64,000 bases of DNA from Agapetus fuscipes (lineage: Eukaryota; Arthropoda; Insecta; Trichoptera; Glossosomatidae). Each line of letters opens with the position of its first letter. Position 1 is the stretch's first letter. The position numbers were made by a program, and so were the translations under genes. A model generated the notes under the pieces. That model was not told where the DNA came from. It did no database searches and was given only the letters and a program-made list of their open reading frames with translations. Of the stretch, positions 55,763 to 64,000 are shown piece by piece. The stretch is taken from contig OX637350.1 in the NCBI GenBank assembly GCA_951799405.1, positions 7,177,852 to 7,241,851 of the forward strand, in the 5' to 3' direction.

Positions 55763-56255
55763 TCAAACATGTTTCAACGTAGTGTTATATTGTGTAGGAA
55801 GTAAGTACACATTATTACAACTTAATTCTATGTGTGGCGAAGTATTGTGTGACTGTTTTGCCTTTTGGTCTCAGGGATACTCTATTCTTGTAACCGTGTT
55901 CTAGAGAAAGTTCGACATGACTAAGTTAAAAGTCAGTGAACTGAGAGAATAATGCGAATCTTTATTACACGTACTAACCCTCATTTCTGCATTTATTATT
56001 AAAGCACTTAATATACCTACATACAATGAAGCCACAATCGTTAGTCGACGCTATGGCCGAGCGCCAAAGCAGTAGTAACCCTAGCGTATTTACGAAATTT
56101 AAAAAAAAAAACATTTCTCTTTCCGATTTAAAAAAAAAACTTATATTAATTGTTCCTCTTCGATCATCGCGTTATGTGTTTTTCTGGCCACCCCTAGCGG
56201 AATGGCGACAGAGTTACAGTATCTACAGTTACAACGAATAGTTATTCAGTCATCT

Positions 56256-56337
56256 ACCGAATACCGAATATTCGGCATGGAGCCCAACCGAATACCGAAT
56301 ATTCGGCATGGAGTCCAACCGAATACCGAATATTCGG
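56256..56337. repeat. 31-bp tandem repeat
   Basis: Two full units and one 20-base partial unit of ACCGAATACCGAATATTCGG plus CATGGAGCCCA. The core CCGAATATTCGG is palindromic. Confidence 0.85.
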
Positions 56338-56380
56338 TGGCTGTCCACCGCCTTTCGAGTCTTCACTATTGGTTGCCCTC

Positions 56381-56521
56381 ACCCCATTAAATCCCACGCG
56401 ACATGGCGAGAGGCTTTTCTTGGACGCTGGAAACCTTTATAAAGAAAAGCGCAATAGCCTACTTCCAGATAACCTGGCTAGACAGCCTTTCTTTATCACA
56501 ACCTGCCTCCTCGGAAAATAA
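56381..56521 (+). pseudogene. hAT transposase C-terminal dimerisation remnant
   Basis: Frame GERLFLDAGNLYKEKRNSLL, PDNLARQPFFI, stop TAA at 56519-56521. It matches the hAT dimerisation motif (SERLFS.AG....KRN.L.P..V..L.F). Only about 40 codons survive. Confidence 0.7.
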
Positions 56522-56935
56522 ACTTTAAAGTTAATTTGGTAATTAAATGTTTCTATGAATTACAATGAAACTATACACATTCAATGAAATAAAACTAAAT
56601 TTAAAAATTCACGAAATAAGCAACTCCATGGGGACAGATGGCATGGTTCACAAAAAAACAGAGGCAGCGTTACTTGTTCTTACAGCCAACAAATGTAGGA
56701 TTTATTCACGACATGTTGTTTTCAAATGTTCGACTTTTTTATTTGTTTAACTCAAATTGCACCACACAATGGTAATGGAGAGAGCATGGAAATTGTTATT
56801 CCTTTTCTTTTAAATTGGTATTCGGCACGCTGAATATTTGGCCAAAATGTTACTATTCGGTATTCGGCCGAATAGTGAAAAAGTAGCCGAATATGCAGAA
56901 TACCGAATAGTTACCGAATATTCGTTGCAACACTA

Positions 56936-57720
56936 GATACTTAAAACCTATTTATCTTAATCTATAGGTACTTACCTGTAATAAACTCATCCTTAATATC
57001 ATTGTAAAAATAATTATAATAAATTCGTTCATATTATACTGTAATTTTGTGCAAAATCGCATGTAAGTAATGTTATGTATGTAGCTGTGTATGTTTTATT
57101 GTGCAAGTGCCAATTTCTTTGCCTTGCCTTTTGGCATATCTTTTTAAAATCATCTATACTGTCCATCATTATTGCCTGTCTGATGTTATTGAACAGAAGT
57201 ATTCATATACCTAAGTATTTTTTCTAAGCGCATATAATTATTAAATAAGTAATTACTATCAAATGAAAATGACAATAATAGATTTTAAAATGTTTGTCCT
57301 AGCCAGTCCTGTCATAGCTGTCCCATAAAAATGTTAGTTGTTCTCATAAATCTGTTAAATAAAACTATCAAAATATACTACCTCAAATAATTTGTTTTTT
57401 TGCTCATCTAACCTAACCTAACCTATGCGGCTATGCCTATATCTTACAACAAACGTGACGTTTTATTCATAAAGAATATTCACTATACAAGTATTGAATA
57501 AGCAGGTGATCTTCAATAAAATTAAGATAAAAGATACTGTGAAAAGATAAAGAAGATTTTTTCATTTCTCAAAAACGAAGCTTGTGGTAGGTAAATTATA
57601 TTGTCCATGTACTTTTTGAGTACCTTTAAGCTGAAAATAAATAAAAGAGAAAGAAGTATTTCCACGACTGTCAAAGTGTTGTGTCAACAATCGAGGCATT
57701 TTTTAAAATTATTGTTTAAA
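56936..57720. other. Non-coding stretch upstream of the SAC3D1-like gene
   Basis: AT-rich, with a short CTAACCTAACCTAACCTA run near 57412. The promoter should lie here, but no core element is distinct. Confidence 0.4.
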
Positions 57721-57782
57721 ATGTTTACCATGTACACTAAAGGAAAATGCTTAGATATGTGTCCTCGAGATGAGGCTATAAT
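57721..57782 (+). CDS. Sac3d1: SAC3D1-like exon 1
   Basis: Encodes MFTMYTKGKCLDMCPRDEAI; donor AT/GTAACA. The open frame extends upstream to 57601, but that part is unlike the family. Confidence 0.75.
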
Positions 57783-60436
57783 GTAACAGAAAACTTTAGC
57801 ACATTATTTTAAAAAATATTTCACAACATAACCTAAACTTCCTTAAATTCGTAGGCGAGAAAATGAAAGACTATTGCACGTATTGGAAGTCATACCAGAA
57901 ACTAGAAACCATAAGTATCCGAAGGCTGACTACACAAGAGTGGTCAAATCCTTCAGTAGATCAGCCGCTGGCAATGACTTGACTAAAGTGGACCAACTCC
58001 GTCCTCCATCAATATTACTAAAAACTGTTGAATATCTACTTTCAAGGTTTATATACACATCAATACCAACCAAAATATAAAGCTTCAATCAATTGGAACC
58101 CCTGCTTATTTTTGTTTACTTTTTAGTGCAATTGAACAGGATCACCGTGTATCTACGATCAGTAGATACGATTTTATTGTTGACCGTTTGCGATCAGTCA
58201 GTCAAGATTGCATAATACAACAAATAACACCTGAAGACAGCATAAAAATACTAGAGCCGGTCGTAAGATTCCATATATTAAATGGATACAGGTCTGTTGA
58301 ACTACTTTTTTGTTCTGGCATGTTGAAGTTATGATGTAGATACATTTAGTTCGATTTCTTTAAATATTTGACAATAGGGTAATTTTACTTTATTTTTTTT
58401 ATTTCATAAAATAGACCATATTTTTAAAAAATACATCTGTGTTTTTTAAAAAATTATATCTGGCTTAGTTTTAAAATTATAGCTCTTTAAAATTCGTGTA
58501 TATTCGATTTCCGGTAAAACAGGTAAAAAAAAATATTTCGGTGGATATGATGTCGATGGATCTTCAGATCTTCGGAGTGTAGGTATCGACGGGCCCAGGT
58601 TTGCTAGCGACGTTTTACATCATTTTGACGTCAAACGTCTCTAAGCAAGCCGAGCTGCGTTTTGGCGGGACTCTAATTCTCCGCATTTTATTTTTGAAAA
58701 TTTATCAATGATATTATCTTTATTTTTAATACTTAAAAAATGTATGATTGTGATCCTTGAAATGTACTCTACACAACCATATTATTTTCAACCGTTTTCC
58801 CTACCTCTGCAATTATTCTATGGCAAGAATCAAAGACAATCTAGGATTTTTTCCAAAAATAAGATAAAAATATGGAAACACAGAAAATATTATCTTAACA
58901 CGGAAAATATAATTTTCCCTTTCTCAAAAAAAAACAATCTGAAATGCTATTGTTGATTCTATTATGACTCAACTTTTTTTGATAAAATTTCAATGAGGTT
59001 AGAACATTTTTGAATTTGGAAATTGGAGATTTGGAGATTTTTTTTCTCGGCCAGCAAACGTCAGTCTTGTATGGGGCATCTGTCCTTAACAACATGTTTG
59101 TATGAATTTTCTCTAGCAACCCAGCTAGGTGATGACGCAATATTGTCTATGCCAATTCACGCGCAGCCTTCATTCTCCTTTAACTACGCACTAACATAGT
59201 GAAGTAAAAACTAACAAAATGGTACTTACCAAAATCGATAAAAGAATATTTGCAAATTGTAAAGAAATGAGTACCTACATCAAACAGCTATCAATGAGTT
59301 CATCTGAAGACAACAGTTTAAAAAAATTATTCCACTATTTTTCAGATTATGTCATTTAGACATGAACACTTACGACCCCACTCTGAATAAAAAACATTTA
59401 TTAGAATATTTAAAGCGACTACTTGTTTGCTATGATGAAATTGAAAATCAAATATTAATCAATAAAAATGACCTTCATCATCAACTTGAATCATTGAGCT
59501 TAAACAGTAAGCAGACAGATAAAAACACAACTCCAAACCTTCTGGAAAACCGTCCACTCATGGAAGCTGCTTACATTATTTGTAATTTAGGTGAAACAGA
59601 ACCTCTACTACGCTATCTCACCATGCCTTCCACCTACAAGTAAGCTGAAGACATATTTTTATCTCTGATATAATTCTGCAGCATGAAATATAAACTCTGT
59701 TCTTTATTTCAGGTCTTTTTTGCCTAATCTGGCTTTTCAAATATCCCTTCTTCACATTAAAAATAACTTTGTAAGGCAATGTATGCTAATGAAAACATTA
59801 CCACCTATTCTTCTATGTGGTGCTGTTTTACATTTACCTGCTATCAGAAGGTAAGCTGCATACATTCCTATGTACAAGTTATTTGATTGTAAAATTTCAA
59901 CTTAGAATAATGTCCAAAATTACATCTCACTGTCATTTCGCTGTTAGCGCAAGCTGAGCCTTTTAATTGCTTATTAAACAATGTGTACCGTTCATGTTGA
60001 AATTTAATGTCTAAACAACTAAATATTGCAACACTACAATACATTATTACAGCCATTTTTCGTTACTGCAGGTCTGCTTTAGAAGTGATGTGCTGTGCAT
60101 ACAGCAGCAAACAACTCACTTTCCCTGTCCACCATTTCAAAAGTCTTCTGTTTTATGAAAGTGATCAGGAAGTAATTCAAAATTGTCAGAACTACGGGAT
60201 TCAACTTAAGGATATAGAACATATTTCATTTTCCAAGGAAAGCTTTGATCATGCTGCTGCGAAGGTACTTATTCTTTTGATCAAATTTGTTTGCTATAGC
60301 ATGGATTCGAGGATTACGTAAAAATGCTGTTTTTTTTCAGGTTTCACATCAAAAATGTTTTTTCTTAGACAGAATACTGGATGACCTTTCAATTGAAAAA
60401 TTGTGTTTTGAAAAACATAACCAACTATGTGTATGA
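57721..60436 (+). CDS. Sac3d1: SAC3/GANP domain protein, SAC3D1-like (seven exons, complete)
   Basis: Model: 57721-57782, 57855-58046, 58127-58291, 59346-59639, 59713-59850, 60072-60264, 60341-60436 (TGA), giving 379 residues with all junction phases in agreement. The N-terminus has the SAC3 signature GKCLDMCPRDE (Cys 10 and 14), then MRENERLLHVLEV, RSAAGNDLTKVDQLRPP and SRYDFIVDRLRSVSQD (from residue 99), followed by the helical PCI-like region. The length is close to SAC3D1 (roughly 360-400 residues) and far below GANP or yeast Sac3, so an mRNA-export TREX-2 role is not assured; vertebrate SAC3D1 is linked to centrosomes and spindle. The start at 57721 has AAA before it; an in-frame ATG nine bases on or upstream ATGs are alternatives. 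It faces Marf tail-to-tail. Confidence 0.88.
57855..58046 (+). CDS. Sac3d1: SAC3D1-like exon 2
   Basis: Acceptor AAATTCGTAG. Encodes RENERLLHVLEVIPETRNHK to LLKTVEYLLS. The donor AG/GTTTAT is weak but gives the right phase. Confidence 0.85.
58127..58291 (+). CDS. Sac3d1: SAC3D1-like exon 3 (SAC3 core)
   Basis: Acceptor TTTACTTTTTAG. Encodes AIEQDHRVSTISRYDFIVDR, LRSVSQDCIIQQ, ILEPVVRFHILNGYR: the most conserved SAC3 segment. Donor AG/GTCTGT. Confidence 0.88.
58292..59345 (+). other. Intron 3 of the SAC3D1-like gene
   Basis: 1.05 kb, AT-rich, with a more GC-rich block at 58545-58665 that matches nothing else here. Confidence 0.6.
59346..59639 (+). CDS. Sac3d1: SAC3D1-like exon 4
   Basis: Acceptor CACTATTTTTCAG. 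Encodes LCHLDMNTYDPTLNKKHLLE to RYLTMPSTY, with a mainly helical pattern; donor AA/GTAAGC. Confidence 0.88.
59713..59850 (+). CDS. Sac3d1: SAC3D1-like exon 5
   Basis: Acceptor TCTTTATTTCAG. Encodes SFLPNLAFQISLLHIKNNFV to LCGAVLHLPAIR; donor AG/GTAAGC. Confidence 0.85.
60072..60264 (+). CDS. Sac3d1: SAC3D1-like exon 6
   Basis: Acceptor GTTACTGCAG. Encodes SALEVMCCAYSSKQLTFPVH to KESFDHAAAK; donor AAG/GTACTT, phase 0. Confidence 0.85.
60341..60436 (+). CDS. Sac3d1: SAC3D1-like last exon
   Basis: Acceptor TTTTTTTTCAG. Encodes VSHQKCFFLDRILDDLSIEK to NQLCV, stop TGA at 60434-60436. A nearby AATAAA at 60498-60503 could serve polyadenylation. Confidence 0.85.
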   Translation, partial: VSHQKCFFLDRILDDLSIEKLCFEKHNQLCV

Positions 60437-60503
60437 ATGAAATAACACTATCATTAATTGATGAGGCATTCCCTTTGTAACTTTTCATTTAAAAAAAAAT
60501 AAA

Positions 60504-61142
60504 AAACACTGTTTAGGTTATAATATATTTTTGGTTACATTGCTTTCAACCATTGAAAATTAAACAACAATAACTCATGTACATACAATGAAACAAAAAA
60601 ATATATATTTTGTTATTAATGGTAATATTAAAGTCCTACTTTATTTATTCAAGTATTCTATCCATTACATATTTTAATATACTTTTCTTAATCACTCTGA
60701 GATGGCATCCTTCTGATTCCAACACAGCCTTATTCACTGTTGCTTACACATTTATCACCGCAGATTGTGAAATAGTCAAATTGAGGTCAATTCAAGCCCA
60801 TTGATAAATGCATTTTTATAATACAAACTTTTACTTAAAATTTTGGAAGAAAATTCCTGTGATCCTTTCTAAAAGTTATACATTTATAGAGATGAATTTC
60901 AGTACAATACTTAATTCTTTTTTCCAAAAAATATTAAAACCTTCAAAGCTCTAAATAAAAATCTATTTACTGTTCTATTTTTTATGGAAGGGATCAAGGA
61001 AACACATTTTTATTATCGCTGTATCACTAAAACTATTCATCATTTTGAAATTACCATAATGTGAATTATTTTATAGAACAACAGGAGTTGTAACATTACA
61101 TTATTTGTCGGTCAAAAACATTGTACTTTAAAAAAAACAAAT
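60504..61142. other. AT-rich spacer after the SAC3D1-like gene
   Basis: No exon or repeat recognised. Confidence 0.4.
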
Positions 61143-61699
61143 GGGGCTATTCTTAGACATTTTAGTCATCGGTTGAGCCCACGCTTTGTCTTGACCTGTC
61201 AATCTAAGATGGCCGCAAGTGAACAGCTGATCTGTCTTTATACAAATATTACAAAATTCGATATTATATAGCTCAGTTGGTAGAGTGCTTACATTCTACC
61301 CCGTGAGCTCGGGTTCGAATCCCACCGAGGAGGGTGTCAGAAATGATTTCCTATTTCAGTGTTTATTTCCAACCCCATAATAAAAATACCGGCAAGGTTT
61401 ACTTAGCCTTCACAAGAAATGAGTACCAGCCCCCTCGGGAGCTGGAAAACCCCCACTTCACCTGAAGTGGTTGGCGTAAGGCCGGCCCCCTTACCTGTAA
61501 AAATAAATAGGTTCAACTTGCCACATGCGACCCCTTCGGGGATAACGCGGCAAGAAGTTACACTATATGTGTAGCATAGTTGCGTTTGCGTTGCGTTGCG
61601 ATAAGTAAGAATGACCGTGCTGATGAAACTTCCAGCGCAGGCACCATTAGTTTGTCAAAGCGTGGGCTCAACAGACAACTAATGTCTAAGAATTGCCCC
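61143..61699. mobile_element. MITE (second copy of the 30694 family) split by a SINE
   Basis: Left arm GGGGCTATTCTTAGACATTT at 61143 and right arm ending AAATTGCCCC-like TAAGAATTGCCCC at 61699. Outer parts match 30694-30925 with scattered changes (for example CATCGG for CGCCCG). A family C SINE occupies 61264-61600. Confidence 0.75.
61264..61600 (+). repeat. Family C tRNA-derived SINE, best copy
   Basis: TATAGCTCAGTTGGTAGAGT is a good A box and CGGGTTCGAATCCC a perfect B box. Body: ATTTCCTATTTCAGTG, ACCGGCAAGGTTTACTTAGC, CTGAAGTGGTTGGCGTAAGG, TCGGGGATAACGCGG, and a GCGTT-repeat 3' end. Stems of a real tRNA are not maintained, so it is a SINE head and not a working tRNA gene. Confidence 0.85.
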
Positions 61700-62192
61700 A
61701 TTAGTATAAAAAAAATTACTTTAACTTGAACCTTGCAAAATTTGTCTAAAATTCCCATGAAGATATGAGTCAAACCTCTTTCCATAAATTATCAAAATAT
61801 CTTCTACATTAGTTTCACTGTGAAAATCAACTTTTTGCATAAAACTTTAGTTTTGTCATGATTATTTTACATAATTCAACATCATGTCAAAATGACTATC
61901 ATTATAATTCAATGTTAGTTAGCTTGCCATCAAGATACTGTGTTTTTCAAAATGCAACACAATACATAATAATAAAAACATAATCCTTTACAATTGATAA
62001 TTGCTTTAAACCTGCTAATATTCTCAATATGTTAACTAGTAATTCAACAATAAATATTATCTAATGACAGGCTCGACTAGTTGAAAACCTTTTTACAATT
62101 TCTAATTTAAAAATATTCAACATAAAAATTACATGTTTACAAAAACGCTTTAAGTAAAAGAAGTGCAACAACATTACCTATGAGTTTTACAA
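61700..62192. other. Marf 3' untranslated region and spacer
   Basis: AT-rich sequence downstream (in the minus sense) of the Marf stop. It is likely to hold the Marf 3' UTR; no clear minus-strand AATAAA was chosen. Confidence 0.45.
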
Positions 62193-62394
62193 TCAATTTA
62201 ATTTCAAGTATGCCTCATTAAACAAATCCAATTCATTGTTGAGATAGTTGGCTTTGTTTTTGAGTTTCTTAGCGGACGTAGCCGCCTTCTCCAACATTTG
62301 TGAAGCTGCCTCACACTCGTGCAGCTGCAGGTCCATGTCAGTGCTGGACTCATCCACCAGATGGCACAGCTGAGCAAAAGTTGTAGACAATTCT
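62193..62394 (-). CDS. Marf: Marf last exon (HR2 coiled coil)
   Basis: Acceptor TTATTTTCAG on the minus strand. Encodes [20 protein letters not shown] and the heptad-rich tail, stop TAA at 62195-62193. Confidence 0.93.
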
Positions 62395-64000
62395 CTGAAA
62401 ATAACAATAATCATGTTTCAAATCAAAAAAATCTATTGACAAAATATATTTTTCAAGTTGTTGAATTCCTTACTGTTGCACTTGGTGGCTGCAATTGGCT
62501 GATGTAAGATCTACAATCAACCTGAGCTTCCTGGTTGCGTGCTGGACATATTGCTTCTTGAATAATCGCTCCTTAGTTTTGTTAGTCCAAGTCAGACGTT
62601 CGTAGGCATACAGTGCACCGTAAATAGCACCAGTGACAACTATCACACGCCATCCAACTGTCTTGAGCATCTAAAAATAATACACAACCTCATTAGATCA
62701 TATTAACGAGCAGATGTTAGTTGCATTAAGTAGAAGTTAAATGTACTTACAAAGCCAGCTACCAGTAATCCTCCCATGGTGCCCTGCGAAGTGAAAGAGG
62801 CCAGGGCTACTTTGGACACCAAGCCCCACTGCTCAGCGGAAAGAGGACCAATCTGAGTTGATGACGATGACTCTCCGTACGGAACCACACTCAAGTCTAA
62901 GGACTCTGCAGGTGAATTCAGTGGTCTAGGAACCTATTAAAAATATTTTGAAAACCAATGAGCAATGCTTTTTAATATTTTCAGCTCAAGGATAATTAAT
63001 AAAAATAACATTGCTTACCATTTGATTTGGTGTGTAGTTCTTAATCGCCAGGCGATGGGCATTTTTTCCTTGGAATCTTTGTATCATTGCAGTCAGTCCC
63101 CAACTAAACCTGAACTGAAGGTCTTCCTGGAAATCTGCACACAAGTTCTCACAGTTGAGCCTGTATAGAACCTGGAATGGCTCACGTCGAGCACTCACAC
63201 AAGCTCCACTAGAAACGCGCCTCTCCTCTGGTAGAAGACTACACAGCCTATCTGTGAATTTAAAATATAAACAAGTTTATTTTTTCACATATGAACAGTA
63301 CAAAAATTACTTCAAAAATTGTTAGGTACCTGTCATTTCGTGCTGTGCAGATTCAATATTCAAAGCCAACGCTGTTGAAAGACGAGCCTTGAGATTAGAT
63401 CCCAAACCGTTCTCAACATGACAATGTAATTCTTTTTTATAGACATTGATGACCAACTGTTCTGAATGAAATGGTAGATTGAACTCATCTACTAAGTTTG
63501 AAAGTCTTCTTATTTCTTCGTTCAAAGCTTTTGACACCTAAAATAATGTTAAATTAATCATGTATATTATCCCACAAAATTCTCAATCACTAATACGTAT
63601 TAGTGAATTTTTCAGCTTACCCTTTGTTCTACGTCTTCAACCATGCGATGTATTTTGTCTTTCATCTCTCTTGTTATTTGCATCAGCTGTGTTTCCGTGT
63701 GGTTGATCATTTCATGCAGCTTTTTCTTTTGCTCGAGCTTCTCGTTACGCAGCGCTGTTGCACGATCATGCACACTCTCCAATACAGCGCGCACGTCTGT
63801 TGTGATGAGGCGGCCACGCTGCGAGTGCTGCTCAAATTTAGTCTTAACGGCAGACTGACTGATGCACTCCTCAAACTTGCGTTCAAAATCTTGGAACTCA
63901 AAGTAACGAGATTGAAAACCTTCCACCAACGCGCTTGCTGTAAAAATGAATAAGCTTTCAACACCTCTACATAATAGAACATACTTTTTTGCAATTCAAC
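62193..64000 (-). CDS. Marf: Mitofusin (Marf), C-terminal half, open at right edge
   Basis: Minus-strand exons 64000-63985 (partial), 63937-63621, 63537-63330, 63251-63019, 62933-62751, 62670-62474, 62394-62193 (stop 62195-62193); phases agree at every junction, about 452 codons. Mitofusin is the dynamin-like GTPase of the outer mitochondrial membrane that drives fusion. Visible landmarks: [56 protein letters not shown], two adjoining membrane segments ([20 protein letters not shown] and [20 protein letters not shown]), [34 protein letters not shown], and the C-terminal HR2 coiled coil ending [12 protein letters not shown]. The GTPase and HR1 exons lie beyond the window. Confidence 0.95.
62474..62670 (-). 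CDS. Marf: Marf exon with second membrane segment
   Basis: Begins [20 protein letters not shown] (an internal Met), then [20 protein letters not shown] to SANCSHQVQ; donor CA/GTAAGG. Confidence 0.93.
62751..62933 (-). CDS. Marf: Marf exon with first membrane segment
   Basis: Encodes [20 protein letters not shown], a Ser-rich linker and [20 protein letters not shown]; ends AGF, donor GTAAGT. 61 codons, phase 0 on both sides. Continuation of the frame past 62751 is intron. Confidence 0.93.
63019..63251 (-). CDS. Marf: Marf exon ([11 protein letters not shown] to TPNQM)
   Basis: Acceptor AAATTCACAG, donor GTAAGC. Carries [20 protein letters not shown] and [19 protein letters not shown]. Confidence 0.93.
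63330..63537 (-). CDS. Marf: Marf exon ([12 protein letters not shown])
   Basis: Phase 0 start after TTATTTTAG, donor G/GTACCT. Encodes the conserved [18 protein letters not shown] and [17 protein letters not shown]. Confidence 0.93.
63621..63937 (-). CDS. Marf: Marf exon ([19 protein letters not shown])
   Basis: Acceptor ATTTTTACAG, donor AGG/GTAAGC. Encodes the [20 protein letters not shown] stretch, one of the most conserved outside the GTPase domain. Confidence 0.93.
63985..64000 (-). CDS. Marf: Marf exon, last 16 bases before right edge
   Basis: Minus strand GTTGAATTGCAAAAAA followed by donor GTATGT. It encodes VELQK plus one base, in phase with the two-base start of the next exon (giving VELQK-T-SALVEGF). 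Short, so less certain. Confidence 0.6.

Larger units (their letters stand above)
56226..56935. mobile_element. hAT deletion derivative with internal tandem palindromes
   Basis: Left end CAGTTACAACGAATAGTTAT and right end (inverse) TAGTGTTGCAACGAATATTC are imperfect inverted repeats. Subterminal regions are full of CCGAATA/TATTCGG palindromes, as in hAT elements, and a transposase C-terminus remains inside. A matching 8-bp duplication is not clear, so the exact ends are uncertain by a few bases. Confidence 0.65.

Noticed and set aside
57412..57430. Telomere-like CCTAA repeat
   Set aside because: Only about three units inside an ordinary gene-flanking stretch; too short to mean a telomeric insertion.
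61264..61338. Functional tRNA gene
   Set aside because: Boxes A and B are good, but the cloverleaf stems do not close and it is followed by a SINE body shared with 19490 and 6065.
62703..62750. Extension of the Marf exon past 62751
   Set aside because: Donor GTAAGT follows AGF directly, and the next exon continues the conserved membrane segment in phase.
1..64000. CRISPR array, operons or bacterial features
   Set aside because: None seen; gene structure is eukaryotic throughout, and the tandem repeats present are a minisatellite and hAT subterminal motifs.

Overview
This is a eukaryotic, intron-rich, AT-rich animal window. The gene content (mitofusin, a SAC3/GANP protein, a DUF229 ectoenzyme, an EB/LDLa secreted protein), the short introns beside very long ones, and the crowd of tRNA-derived SINEs, MITEs and decayed LINEs suggest an insect, most likely a moth or butterfly. 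The order-level call is inference. The assembly has one 200-base N gap (45633-45832).

Four protein-coding genes can be modelled with exon phases that agree across every visible junction. (1) 2277-27764, + strand: the 3' part of a cysteine-rich secreted protein with three EB-like modules, a Ser/Thr-rich spacer and four LDL-receptor class A repeats; one intron is 18 kb and full of transposons. (2) 45833-49406, + strand: a DUF229 protein of the alkaline phosphatase/sulfatase superfamily, whose first exon is cut by the N gap. (3) 57721-60436, + strand: a complete seven-exon SAC3D1-like SAC3/GANP protein. (4) 62193-64000, - strand: the C-terminal half of mitofusin (Marf), tail-to-tail with gene 3 and running off the right edge.

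Most of the rest is mobile DNA. Best defined are: a 3,940-bp LTR retrotransposon (50249-54188) with 516-bp LTRs that read as identical, a 4-bp target duplication and only a gag gene (SAP, Gag, CCHC and CCCH modules); a decayed 2.3-kb DNA transposon (14420-16695) with 12-bp inverted ends and a perfect 8-bp duplication; a 1.07-kb hAT-type element (54690-55754) with 8-bp duplication and a nested SINE; a hAT deletion derivative (56226-56935) that keeps a transposase C-terminal remnant; several foldback MITEs; and a near-full-length 5S rRNA-like unit joined to a tRNA-like SINE (21994-22415).

Four short dispersed families recur. Family A is about 250 bp, starts CCTTGACTTATAGG and ends in GATTATA repeats, with about 15 copies. 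Families B, C and D are tRNA-derived SINEs. LINE fragments include an ORF1 open at the left edge. The genes do not form a pathway; they are independent neighbours separated by repeats.
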